A stretch of 39,680 nucleotides of DNA from an uncultured Prevotellaceae bacterium (GCA_946184125.1 CAMHEL010000018.1:1-39680); one strand, 5' to 3'; shown: positions 8,937-16,785, counted from the first letter of the stretch. The notes: a model not told the origin generated them from the letters alone. Made by a program: numbers and translations.

Positions 8937-9557
8937 TTAAATCTTTTTTTTCAGTTCCCCGGTGATGAGCTCGTAGCCCTGCTTGCTCAGATGCAGACCG
9001 TCGAAACTGTATTCTGGGTTGATGCCGTCGCCTTTTTCGAGGGCTGCATACACATCGATGTAGGTGAAGGAACTGCGGGAAAGACATTTTTGCTCGACGA
9101 CGGTATTCAGCTGTCGGATGAGGCGGTTCGCCTCTGACTTTTCACCTTCGAAGCCACGGGGGAAGATGGAGAAGACGAAGGTGCGGATGCCGTTGAGTCT
9201 TTCCAAGGCCATGACATATCTCTCGGCATAGTCGGCTATCGTTTCCGATGACAGATGGGGTATGTCGTTCGTGCCCAGGATGACAATGGCGTATGTCCCT
9301 TGGGCAATGTTCTCCAGTTTTTCTATGTCTGCCAGTACTGCCCCCGATTTCCCCTTGTTGGTGGTGTTGTAGCTTGGGAAGAAAAACTTGGTGTCCCACA
9401 GTTCCACTTCGGAGTCACCGACGAAGGTCAGTATGGGGTCGGCGTCCTCGTCTTTGTCGCAGGATGCGAACATCCACACCACAGCCACGAGGATGGCTGT
9501 CCATCCTATAGATGACCATGATATCGGCAAATGTAGAGCTTGCGTCGCTTTTGTCAT
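8937..9557 (-). CDS. SGNH/GDSL-family hydrolase lipoprotein
   Basis: A 206-residue serine hydrolase. All four SGNH blocks can be seen: GDS with the nucleophile at S49, GKSG near residue 70 supplying the glycine, GTND with N97, and FDGLHLS with D186 and H189. The N-terminus has a hydrophobic segment ending in a lipobox-like FASC (C33), so it is probably a lipoprotein. SGNH proteins in polysaccharide loci usually remove or transfer acetyl groups. Here O-acetyl trimming of the polymer is the simplest inference. It lies between the 9576 glycosyltransferase gene and the outer-membrane protein gene. Confidence 0.85.
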   Translation of the reverse strand: MTKATQALHLPISWSSIGWTAILVAVVWMFASCDKDEDADPILTFVGDSEVELWDTKFFFPSYNTTNKGKSGAVLADIEKLENIAQGTYAIVILGTNDIPHLSSETIADYAERYVMALERLNGIRTFVFSIFPRGFEGEKSEANRLIRQLNTVVEQKCLSRSSFTYIDVYAALEKGDGINPEYSFDGLHLSKQGYELITGELKKKI

Positions 9558-9575
9558 ATAATAATTATTTCCCCT

Positions 9576-10769
9576 TCATAGGGTTTGGAAGTATTTTGAT
9601 AGCGTCTCGCCGTAGTTGGTGTAGTCGAATGCCTCCTTGCACAACTGCTTCCCTCCGGCTCCTATCTTCTTGCGGAGCTGTGGGTCGTTGAGCAAGGCGA
9701 TGATGGCATCGGCAATCTGCCCCGGCGAGGAATGGTCGACCATGAAGGCCGATTGACCATCGACAAGCCAGTTTGTCGCCTCACCCACACGGGTGGTGAT
9801 GAGGGGCTTGGATGCAGCAAGGTATTCCGCCGTCTTCGTGGCGAAGCAGTAGCGGTTTTGCTGGGTGGGCGCTTTGTTGATAATCACCATGGAGGCATGG
9901 CTGAGGCGGTCGCGTAACTCATCCTCGGAAAGGTATCCCAGGAACACCACATCGTCTTCTATGCCATAGCGGTTGATGATGGCTTTCAGGGCCTCGCATT
10001 GCGATGACTTTTCCAACTGGCCGGTGGAAAGGAAGCGGAATGGTTTGCCATAGCGCTGGCGGGCGATGGCAAAGCCCTCCAACAGCCCCAGAATGCCGTC
10101 TTTCTGTTCGGTGAGGGTGCCGGCATGGAAGATGTAGGGCTCTTCGGCCTCATCCGATAGGTCGGGCAATTCGTATTTGGGAAAATCAACAAGGATGGGA
10201 ATCTTGATGTGTTTGCAAGAAGGGCTGGCATAACGTCTTGCCAACTCCATCAAGGTGTCGGAGATGCTGATGATACCGTCAAGACGGGGGAATTGGGTGT
10301 GAAAGGCTGCTTCGCGGCCAGATATGTTTTGGGGCGTTTCGTTGGAGGTGCCAAAAGGAAGTTCGCAGAGGTCGCGCACGATCTTTGCTCCCTGACGATG
10401 GGCAAAGTCGGCCAACTGGTTGACAAGCTTCACTCTCTTGTCGCAGTAGGTCAGGATGACGTCGCCAGGACGAAGATGTGACTTCAGATGCTTTTTGAGC
10501 AAATAGACGTCGTGCCAGTCGTGGTACTTCCTTAGTAGCGGGTTGCCATGGCGCAAAGGTGTGCCACCGATATACCTGAAGGGCACGCCCTCTGAGGTAC
10601 CGCTCCCCACGGTGTTCCATGGGGTCACACCATGACGTTCGGTGCGGGTGAAAATGATGACTTCGCAATCATTGCCACCATGTATAATGGTTTTGGCATA
10701 GCATTTCACCCTGTTGGTGGCGGCCATGCCGTTGGGGTAGGGCTTGTCGGTTATCAGATATATTTTCAT
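9576..10769 (-). CDS. Glycosyltransferase, GT4-like
   Basis: A 397-residue GT-B glycosyltransferase starting MKIYLITDKPYPNGMAATNR. I chose this start because its ATG overlaps the TGA of the flippase gene by 4 nt (ATGA). A longer frame upstream reads through the flippase gene and has no homologous look. The C-terminal half has FHAGTLTEQKDG, VVFLGYLSEDEL and KTAEYLAASKPLITT, the usual donor-binding region, though the classical E-x7-E pair is not obvious. It would act second after the flippase in the operon order. Donor and acceptor are unknown. Confidence 0.85.
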   Translation of the reverse strand: MKIYLITDKPYPNGMAATNRVKCYAKTIIHGGNDCEVIIFTRTERHGVTPWNTVGSGTSEGVPFRYIGGTPLRHGNPLLRKYHDWHDVYLLKKHLKSHLRPGDVILTYCDKRVKLVNQLADFAHRQGAKIVRDLCELPFGTSNETPQNISGREAAFHTQFPRLDGIISISDTLMELARRYASPSCKHIKIPILVDFPKYELPDLSDEAEEPYIFHAGTLTEQKDGILGLLEGFAIARQRYGKPFRFLSTGQLEKSSQCEALKAIINRYGIEDDVVFLGYLSEDELRDRLSHASMVIINKAPTQQNRYCFATKTAEYLAASKPLITTRVGEATNWLVDGQSAFMVDHSSPGQIADAIIALLNDPQLRKKIGAGGKQLCKEAFDYTNYGETLSKYFQTL

Positions 10770-12013
10770 TTTCCTACAGAAGGAGTGTCTTTGGGGGCAT
10801 CGATGAATTTCCGGTAGAAATACACCATGCAGGCGAAATAGACCAGCGAACTGGATATGCGCGTGATGATGGCGCCGCTGATGCCCCAGAAATAGACGGC
10901 CACGATATAGCCCAGCAGGGCCACACCGCCGGAGATGAACGCTCCGTCGCGTAAATAGGTCCCCTTGCCGTGGGCACCCAGGAAACGGTTGAACACGTCG
11001 CCCAAGCCCTGGAACATGCAAGCGATGGCAAGAAATGAGGCATAAAGAGCGATGCTGCCGTAGGTGGCTGGATAGAGCAGCCTGACCACGGGGTGGATGA
11101 GGAGGACGAAGATGATCAGCGACACCACCGTCAGCACTCCTGTAGTGCGCAGCAGGGTGGGGGCTATCGACGGGGAGGTGGCGAATTGCTTGAAGTATGT
11201 GGTGCCAATGATCTGGGGAAGCATCGACAGCGGCATGGATACGGTGAGTGCCAGCGTGTAGAAACCTACGTTGGAGTTGTCAGCGCCGAAAAGGCCTAAC
11301 GAGATGCCTGCCACATACTGCACCGAGACATTGGCCAACGACCCGATGTAGACTTGGAGACCGTAGCGCTTGTTCTCCTCGCGGAGCTTGCAGAAGGAGG
11401 ATCGGAGATGGGTGAACTTGGGGCGGGTGGAAAAGATAAGTGCCAGCAGCAGCACCATCGAGATGCCGTTCTGCAGGAGGAGCATCTTCTTGCTCGAGGC
11501 ACCATAGTAATGGTAGATGAGGTAGGCCACAACAAGATAGACCACCGAGGGCAGCAGGCGGCCAGCAGCAATGGTGTAGATGCTGTTGTCGCCTTGTGAG
11601 GTGGTGTTCAGGTAGTTGAGGCAGATGACCGAACCGCATACGGGGATGACCACATAGAACAGATGGCTGAACTCCTTGTGCAGGACGAAGTGATGGACCA
11701 GACCGCTCATTGCCATGATGAGGCACATGATGAGGTAGGTGGCAAGGAGAATGGCCACCAGCACACCCTTCATCTCACGTGTCTCTGTCTCGCCCTTCGA
11801 GAGAGCAAGAAGGCGGCTGCCGGAAACGAAGAAACCGAAAAGAAGGATGCCCGAGAAAAAGGCGATGAGGTTGTTGACGTATCTCACATCACCATAGTCC
11901 GTAGTAAGCAGACTCCGGGTGTTGAGTACAGACACCAAAAGTCCCACCGCTGTTCCCAGGATGGTACAGACGTATAGAACGGATGCTTGTTTCTTACTCT
12001 TGGATAACACCAT
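10766..12013 (-). CDS. Polysaccharide flippase (Wzx/MATE-like)
   Basis: A 415-residue membrane protein with about twelve hydrophobic helices, starting KKQASVLYVCTILGTAVGLL and continuing with RSLLTTDYGDVRYVNNLIAFFSGIL, the typical opening of polysaccharide biosynthesis (PST/Wzx) proteins, where the D-Y-G motif follows helix one. It should flip the undecaprenyl-linked repeat unit across the inner membrane before polymerisation. It is the first gene of the minus-strand operon, with a leader of about 190 nt from the likely promoter. G+C is high here: a hand count of 10921-10980 gives 39 of 60. Confidence 0.88.
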   Translation of the reverse strand: MVLSKSKKQASVLYVCTILGTAVGLLVSVLNTRSLLTTDYGDVRYVNNLIAFFSGILLFGFFVSGSRLLALSKGETETREMKGVLVAILLATYLIMCLIMAMSGLVHHFVLHKEFSHLFYVVIPVCGSVICLNYLNTTSQGDNSIYTIAAGRLLPSVVYLVVAYLIYHYYGASSKKMLLLQNGISMVLLLALIFSTRPKFTHLRSSFCKLREENKRYGLQVYIGSLANVSVQYVAGISLGLFGADNSNVGFYTLALTVSMPLSMLPQIIGTTYFKQFATSPSIAPTLLRTTGVLTVVSLIIFVLLIHPVVRLLYPATYGSIALYASFLAIACMFQGLGDVFNRFLGAHGKGTYLRDGAFISGGVALLGYIVAVYFWGISGAIITRISSSLVYFACMVYFYRKFIDAPKDTPSVGK

Positions 12014-12027
12014 GACACCAGTTCGTT

Positions 12028-12171
12028 GTTTCCCTCTTACTATTAATACATATCATACATCTCCAATCCCTGAATCGATAAGAAAACAGGGAGACTGTGT
12101 GGCCAATCATGATGCAATGACACAATAAGAGGGAAACCGCATTAGGGACGGGGCGTATGTCAGCCCTTCCC
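12028..12171 (-). promoter_or_regulatory. Structured leader of the polysaccharide operon
   Basis: The 190-nt stretch between the -7 box at 12204 and the flippase start holds several inverted repeats. A perfect 12-bp pair, gtttccctctta at 12028-12039 and taagagggaaac at 12126-12137, encloses a smaller pair (tccctg/caggga). Next to it, 12145-12154 and 12163-12171 form a G+C-rich stem (gggacggggc with gcccttccc). A long structured 5' leader suggests attenuation or an RNA-binding antiterminator. No protein-coding leader was found. An invertible promoter is less likely because the recognisable -7 box lies outside the repeats. Confidence 0.5.
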
Positions 12172-12203
12172 GCAGAACCTCTTCCTTGTTCAATTTGCAG
12201 GTG

Positions 12204-12211
12204 CAAAGGTA
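12204..12211 (-). promoter_or_regulatory. Promoter -7 box, polysaccharide operon
   Basis: On the minus strand this reads TACCTTTG, an exact match to the Bacteroidetes -7 consensus TAnnTTTG. No clear TTG is found 19-20 nt upstream, so the -33 element is weak. It gives a leader of about 190 nt before the flippase ATG. Confidence 0.6.
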
Positions 12212-12315
12212 CTAATATTTTTAGTTATAGAGGAATATTTTCTGCGGAAAATGTGTTATAGCCACGTCCCCAACGGCATCTCGTCTATGGCCCGGTTGGT
12301 GTCTTCGCTGAAAAT

Positions 12316-12346
12316 TTGTAGGATTGTCGGGTTTTTGCTACCTTTG
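12316..12346 (+). promoter_or_regulatory. Promoter of cutC
   Basis: TTG at 12316-12318, 20 nt, then TACCTTTG at 12339-12346: a good Bacteroidetes sigma-70 type promoter. The cutC ATG follows 28 nt after the -7 box, which rejects the longer frame that begins at 12251. Confidence 0.75.
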
Positions 12347-12373
12347 CCACACTTTTTGACCATCAGCTACAAT

Positions 12374-13102
12374 ATGAAATATTTGTTTGAGGCATGTACT
12401 GCCAATATGAAGAGTGTGGAACAAGCCGCCGGGGGCGGTGCGCAACGTATCGAACTATGCTCCGCACTCCCTCTTGGCGGGCTGACCCCTTCGATAGGCA
12501 TGATTAAGGCCGTCAGGCACAGTGCTCCATATCTCACCATTCACCTGCTTGTCAGGCCACGTGAGGGCGACTTCGTCTATCAGGAGGACGAGATAGCCGT
12601 GATGGAGCGCGACATGGCTGAGGCCCAGCCCTTTGTCGATGGGTTCGTATGCGGTGCCCTGTTGCCCAATGGCGACATCGACATGGCCACCATGCGGCGA
12701 CTTGTCAAGGCGGCCTGTGGGAAACCCGTGACTTTCCACCGTGCTTTCGATGTCTGCCGCGACCCGGTGGCGGGGCTTGAACAGGTCATAGACCTGGGAT
12801 GCAGCCGCCTGCTTACATCGGGACAGCGGCCGACAGCCGTGGAAGGTATCCCGCTCCTGCGCCGGCTTCACGCGCTGGCGGCAGGGCGAATCATTGTCAT
12901 GCCTGGAGGTGGCGTGAACGAAAACAATGTGCGCCAGATTGTCGAGCAGACGGAGGTGTCCGAAATCCATGGGTCAGCTTCTTCCTCATCAGGTGTCACC
13001 AACAGTGTGACAGTGAAGAAAATCATTGATGCTTTGAACAACTGTAAGTCGTTAAGCTTCTTAATCACCTTGAGCAGTTGTTCCGCCAGATTGATGGTGT
13101 AG
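12374..13102 (+). CDS. cutC: CutC family protein (copper homeostasis type)
   Basis: A 242-residue TIM-barrel protein of the CutC family. Diagnostic stretches: FEACTANMKSVEQAAGGGAQ, RIELCSALPLGGLTPS, HLLVRPREGDFVY, FHRAFDVCRDP, LLTSGQRPTAVEG and MPGGGVNENNV. CutC was linked to copper handling in E. coli; its biochemical activity is not settled. I chose the start at MKYLFEAC because it follows the promoter and opens the first barrel strand. The last 20 or so residues (after ALNN) look unlike the family and are antisense to the convergent transglutaminase gene; the two reading frames overlap by 235 nt. Confidence 0.88.
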   Translation: MKYLFEACTANMKSVEQAAGGGAQRIELCSALPLGGLTPSIGMIKAVRHSAPYLTIHLLVRPREGDFVYQEDEIAVMERDMAEAQPFVDGFVCGALLPNGDIDMATMRRLVKAACGKPVTFHRAFDVCRDPVAGLEQVIDLGCSRLLTSGQRPTAVEGIPLLRRLHALAAGRIIVMPGGGVNENNVRQIVEQTEVSEIHGSASSSSGVTNSVTVKKIIDALNNCKSLSFLITLSSCSARLMV

Positions 13103-15558
13103 CCTTGCTGTGCAAAAACCACACGGTTGAACGAATCGTAGATAATAAACACCGGCAGCATCGGCGAGGGGAGGTTCATCTGCTCACTGATTTCCTTCAG
13201 GCATTTCCCGTCCACGTCGAAGCCCCACTGCACGGTGGCGGGCATCTGTGAAAATTCTTGGAAATTGAAACGTTGCGCCTCTTCGTCGTTTTCAAAAAGA
13301 AGCATCACCTTGCGTCCCCATTTCTCCCATTCCTCCTTCGAGGCGCAAATGTCTCTCAGGGCATGGTTGGTGGGTTCGTGGCCCGGCGCTATGATGCCAA
13401 GCACATTGTATCCACGTCCGGTGGTGCTCAGCAGTGTTTTGGGTTCGGAGGCCTCTTCCAACTCGCGGTATTTGTTCTCTGCATTGAAGCTCCCGATGAC
13501 CTGTACGTTTTGTTTGTCCTCGCGCATGGTGAAGGTCACCTCGCTGCTCGTCTCATCGTGGGGAATCGTGATACGCTGGATAGTGGCGAGCACCTTCCCG
13601 CTGGCCATGCGGGTGCCTGTTGTCAGCAGATACTCGTCATTGTCGCCTGAGCGTGTCACCTTCACCCCCTCGCTGAAATAGCCACGCCAGGTGGCATCCT
13701 CGGGATAAGTGAGCAATTGGGGTCGTCCGTTCTCCAACTTGCTCAGTGTGAAATGGATATAGTATTTGGGGTCGTCGTAGTATTCCACGGGATTGTACCG
13801 AAGTACCAGTGTCGCTGGAGGAAGAGCCGCTGCGAGCTGTTGTGCCTGGAAATTCACATCCTGCCAGACCCCATGCTCATCATATTGCAAAGTGCCATCG
13901 ACCTCGTTGATGCGCGATGGCCACCCCAGACTGCGAGCCACGCTCACGAAGAAAATCTTGCGCCCCAGTTCGTCGGTCACCTTACTCTCGTAGACGCTCA
14001 TGGGGCGCATCCGCAGTTGTTGAGGATTGTGAACGCTGTCGATGAGCAGGTGGTCTGTACACCATTTGACAAGGTCGCGAGGATTTCTCAGCACGCCCTG
14101 GAATTGTTGCCTGAAAAAGGCTTTGTATGGAGTGAGCCATTCGTTTTCCACGCGAGGATTGAGCAGATACTTGCCAAAGATTTCCGTCGTGTCCACAACG
14201 GTCACTTCATTGTCTTTCAGCACCTCGAGCGTGATGTCGCGCAGGTCTTTCGGGGAGATGACTTCCAGCAGCCGGCGGGCCATCTGCGGGTTCTTCGCCT
14301 CGTCGAGAAACCGTTGTATGACTTCATGGTTGCCTCTCCATGCCTCATGGGGCATGGTCTGTTCATACCGCTGGCGGATGCTGTCCTCCTGGGCCAGGCG
14401 CCGATTGTTCTCGGCACGTTGCCCCGGTGTGACCACAGGCAAGGTGGCACTGACGGGCGGGGGAACGATGTCTATCTCTGTAAAGGGAGGAAGCGGCCTG
14501 TCGTCCAGGACGATGGTCACCTGACGCTGTTTCCCAAAACTCACTTTCTTGAAGGTAGCCATGCCGTCCTTTGTCACCCATAGCAGCATATCGCCCAGTC
14601 CTGCAGTCAGCTGTGTGTGCCCGCTTGTGTCGGTGGTCTTCTGTGCTACGGTGTAGAATTCGGCATAATTGTATAGTTTGAATTCCACCAAAGCTCCTGC
14701 CACGGCATGGCCATTGGCATCCACCACAGCCACATCCATCTGTGACACGGGGGCATAGTGGTCTACCACATTGATTTCGGTGTAACAGGGGGTCTGGCTC
14801 ATTACCTCCTCCGGTCCGTCGTAGTCGCCAAACACCTTCGTGTGCATGAGCATGCCACGCGAAGCGCTCTCATTAAACCACCCTAAGTTGAGCACGGGTT
14901 CTGGCTCACAGGCCCCGAGGAAGTACCATTGTCCGTCGGCCCAGGCCTCCACCCAGGCATGGTTGTCGTCGGTGTGTGCCCATCGGGGGGTGTATACTTG
15001 CCGGGCAGGGATGCATACCGACCGCAGGGCGGCTACCAAGAGGGTGCTTTCCTCGCCACAGCGCCCGTAGGCTGTCTTGACGGTGGCGAGCGGACTGCTT
15101 GTGCGGGCGTCGCTCGGGCGATAGGTGGCCTTCTCGTGGCACCAATGGTTGACCTCAAGTATCGCGTCGTGCATCGACAGACCTGACACGCGCTGGCGCA
15201 GCTCATCGTAAAAAACCATGCGGCTGTCGTCCATATTTTCATTGTTCACCCTGATGGGCAGGACGAAATGCCGGAACTCCCTTTCGGGAATCCTCGCACC
15301 CCAGGGCATCTCCTTTCGCGACTTCATGGCTGCCATTACATTGCGCCGGTAAAAATCCTTGCTGTAATCGTAACGGTCGGGGAGGGCCATGCTGCAGTAT
15401 AGGAAGTCCATGTAGCCTTCTACGTCAATGCTGTCGCCGGTCATCAACTCTTCATCCAGGGCCTTTTCGTTGGGACAAAACGCTTGGGCAACAGCAAATG
15501 TCATAATGGCAAGGGCGACTGAACATATTCTAAGAAAGAATGGGTGGTGCTTGTTCAT
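12868..15558 (-). CDS. Secreted transglutaminase-like protein
   Basis: An 896-residue protein with a signal peptide (about residues 1-26). The transglutaminase-like core is at about residues 120-225: catalytic C167 in YGRCGEES, H200 in DDNHAWVEAW, and an acidic position following WYFLGACEPE. Behind it comes an Ig-like or carboxypeptidase-regulatory-like segment near residues 270-350 (VDANGHAVAGALVEFKLYNY), a long middle part, and a thioredoxin-like tail (LPVFIIYDSFNRVVFAQ). Such proteins cleave or cross-link glutamine amides or act as peptidases; the substrate is unknown. The natural end is probably near KLNDLQLFK. The final 54 residues are read antisense inside cutC and have no domain character, so a lost stop codon is suspected. 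Confidence 0.8.
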   Translation of the reverse strand: MNKHHPFFLRICSVALAIMTFAVAQAFCPNEKALDEELMTGDSIDVEGYMDFLYCSMALPDRYDYSKDFYRRNVMAAMKSRKEMPWGARIPEREFRHFVLPIRVNNENMDDSRMVFYDELRQRVSGLSMHDAILEVNHWCHEKATYRPSDARTSSPLATVKTAYGRCGEESTLLVAALRSVCIPARQVYTPRWAHTDDNHAWVEAWADGQWYFLGACEPEPVLNLGWFNESASRGMLMHTKVFGDYDGPEEVMSQTPCYTEINVVDHYAPVSQMDVAVVDANGHAVAGALVEFKLYNYAEFYTVAQKTTDTSGHTQLTAGLGDMLLWVTKDGMATFKKVSFGKQRQVTIVLDDRPLPPFTEIDIVPPPVSATLPVVTPGQRAENNRRLAQEDSIRQRYEQTMPHEAWRGNHEVIQRFLDEAKNPQMARRLLEVISPKDLRDITLEVLKDNEVTVVDTTEIFGKYLLNPRVENEWLTPYKAFFRQQFQGVLRNPRDLVKWCTDHLLIDSVHNPQQLRMRPMSVYESKVTDELGRKIFFVSVARSLGWPSRINEVDGTLQYDEHGVWQDVNFQAQQLAAALPPATLVLRYNPVEYYDDPKYYIHFTLSKLENGRPQLLTYPEDATWRGYFSEGVKVTRSGDNDEYLLTTGTRMASGKVLATIQRITIPHDETSSEVTFTMREDKQNVQVIGSFNAENKYRELEEASEPKTLLSTTGRGYNVLGIIAPGHEPTNHALRDICASKEEWEKWGRKVMLLFENDEEAQRFNFQEFSQMPATVQWGFDVDGKCLKEISEQMNLPSPMLPVFIIYDSFNRVVFAQQGYTINLAEQLLKVIKKLNDLQLFKASMIFFTVTLLVTPDEEEADPWISDTSVCSTIWRTLFSFTPPPGMTMIRPAASA

Positions 15559-15581
15559 GAGTTTTCTGCTTGTTTCGGCAA

Positions 15582-15632
15582 CAAAGATACATATTTTATG
15601 CGAACTATTCTGATTTTATGCGAATTATTCAG
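15582..15632 (-). promoter_or_regulatory. Promoter and 20-bp direct repeat before the transglutaminase gene
   Basis: The minus strand carries TATCTTTG (15582-15589), a -7 box about 24 nt before the ATG. Immediately upstream lie two head-to-tail 20-bp copies at 15593-15612 and 15613-15632 (attttatgcgaactattctg and a copy with two changes). They cover the -33 region, so they could be an operator for a regulator. Confidence 0.55.
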
Positions 15633-15707
15633 CATTTTTGAGTGGATGTGGGCTTTATTCATTAATCCTCATTTTTATGGCAGGAAATGAATTTTTTCTG
15701 CCTTTTC

Positions 15708-15738
15708 TTGGCTGCAAACTGCAAAATGACTACTTTTG
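15708..15738 (+). promoter_or_regulatory. Plus-strand promoter upstream of the MITE-like element
   Basis: TTG at 15708-15710, 20 nt, TACTTTTG at 15731-15738. It points toward the small lipoprotein at 16088, but about 350 nt separate them, and a 192-bp repeat element sits in between. An ATG at 15789 opens a short frame that is interrupted by that element. No long gene lies between 15559 and 16087. Confidence 0.65.
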
Positions 15739-15820
15739 CACACGAAGGGGTTGTTTGCTATCACGGCAAAACAACTCTTTTCATTCCAATGAACAAGGAA
15801 AACGCAAAAAACTTCCTTAT

Positions 15821-16012
15821 GGTGTGTTCTATTAATTCTGATTTTTATGAGGTGGCATTTCTATACATTACATTTCGGTCACTTTTCGCTTTTATTCGGT
15901 GCAAAGTGTCAAGCCTCATCGGTCGTGTAGCCCGCTACACTCCCTCTTCAGCTTACACTTTGCCCTCGACTAAAAGTCGAAAATCGCCTCGACATAATTA
16001 ATAGAACCCACC
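15821..16012. mobile_element. MITE-like element, 192 bp
   Basis: Ends are 20-bp imperfect terminal inverted repeats: ggtgtgttctattaattctg at 15821-15840 and, read on the other strand, ggtgggttctattaattatg at 15993-16012 (18 of 20 match). Both sides are flanked by TTAT (15817-15820 and 16013-16016), which looks like a 4-bp target duplication. The interior is itself a large imperfect palindrome centred on gtgtagcccgctacac, with gcaaagtgt/acactttgc arms. No transposase is encoded. Removing the element and one TTAT would restore an open frame of 25 codons from the ATG at 15789. The type of transposase that would move it is unknown. Confidence 0.6.
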
Positions 16013-16064
16013 TTATCTTTTCATTTCTTATGAAATGTTCAGGTTGCAAGGGAGCGGATTAAAA

Positions 16065-16091
16065 ATGAAAACTAAAAAAGACAGACAATGA
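16065..16091 (+). CDS. Possible 8-codon upstream reading frame
   Basis: ATG at 16065 opens MKTKKDRQ and its TGA overlaps the lipoprotein ATG (ATGA). It may couple translation to the lipoprotein start or may be chance, since the region is AAA-rich. No ribosome binding site is evident. Confidence 0.2.
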   Translation: MKTKKDRQ

Positions 16092-16576
16092 AACGGATTT
16101 CAGAAATTAGAGTTTTGTGGATGCTGCTACTGGCTTGTGTCCTTTGCTTCACCATTACTGGTTGCACCTCGAAGGATGATGACGACGATGATGAGAGTTA
16201 TTCGACACGTGACTATATCATAGGTGTCGGGAAATGGTATTCCTACAAGGTGAAGAAAGCCGATGGCACTTGGTCGGAAACACCCGGTATTGATGGCAAA
16301 GAATTCTTGCTGGAGTTCTTCGACAAGAAATCAGACAGCAACGAGCGTAAATTCAAGTCGTGGGAATACATCAATCAGACCGACCTGAACAACAGGAAAG
16401 AGGTGAGGTATGAAGGCGTATATACTGTCGACAAGAAAACTGTCAACTGCTCTGTTGACGGTAAGCCCCACTTGCGCTTCGTCGTCACGAAGATGGCCGA
16501 CAATGAACTTGGCGGTACAGTCACTTTCTTCAAGGAAAATGTGACTTTCGACGTCTTCATGAAAAGGACTTGGTAG
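16088..16576 (+). CDS. Small lipoprotein of unknown function
   Basis: A 162-residue protein with a lipoprotein signal peptide (lipobox ITGC, C26) followed by an acidic run (DDDDDDE), which is common as a surface-export tag region in Bacteroidetes lipoproteins. The mature part reads as beta strands (GKWYSYKVKKADGTW, FLLEFFDKK, VRYEGVYTVDKKTVNC, LRFVVTKM, GTVTFFKENVTFDVFMKRTW), similar in outline to the lipocalin-like domains frequent in this phylum. Ligand and function are unknown. A promoter at 15708-15738 may read into it through the MITE-like element. The next gene on the strand follows after 182 nt. Confidence 0.65.
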   Translation: MKRISEIRVLWMLLLACVLCFTITGCTSKDDDDDDESYSTRDYIIGVGKWYSYKVKKADGTWSETPGIDGKEFLLEFFDKKSDSNERKFKSWEYINQTDLNNRKEVRYEGVYTVDKKTVNCSVDGKPHLRFVVTKMADNELGGTVTFFKENVTFDVFMKRTW

Positions 16577-16785
16577 CCCATACGAGACGGCGTCCGTTGC
16601 ATACTATCTGAGGACTGTCGTAAAATGCGAAAGGTTTTTGACAGCCTCTCATATCCTTAGTGATGCCTTGGCCTTCTAAGTCCTCATATTTGACATCAAC
16701 ACCTGATAGGTCGTGTACGGCACTGTGGACAAAAGGAGGAGCGTAATAATCTTGTTGTATGAAAGAGAGAATTCTCCAGTTAGAC
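16556..16785 (-). pseudogene. Possible remnant reading frame
   Basis: On the minus strand one frame stays open for about 75 codons across the gap between the lipoprotein and the acyltransferase. It has protein-like composition (for example DVKYEDLEGQGITKDMRGC and PFAFYDSPQIVCNGRRLVW) but no proper start, and it ends inside the lipoprotein gene. It could be the relic of a deleted gene or a chance frame. I do not recognise the family. Confidence 0.25.

Noticed and set aside
12028..12137. Invertible promoter of the Bacteroides capsule type
   Set aside because: The inverted repeats are only 12 bp, and no TAnnTTTG box lies between them; the recognisable box is outside. Kept only as a thing to test.
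15687..16001. 104-codon frame upstream of the lipoprotein
   Set aside because: It runs through the MITE-like element and ends in its right terminal repeat. The start lies before the promoter box. Only the segment from 15789 could have been a real start.
16088..16576. Lipoprotein as a C10 protease inhibitor partner
   Set aside because: Some C10 proteases have neighbouring inhibitors, but here an unrelated acyltransferase gene lies between them and no inhibitor signature is visible.
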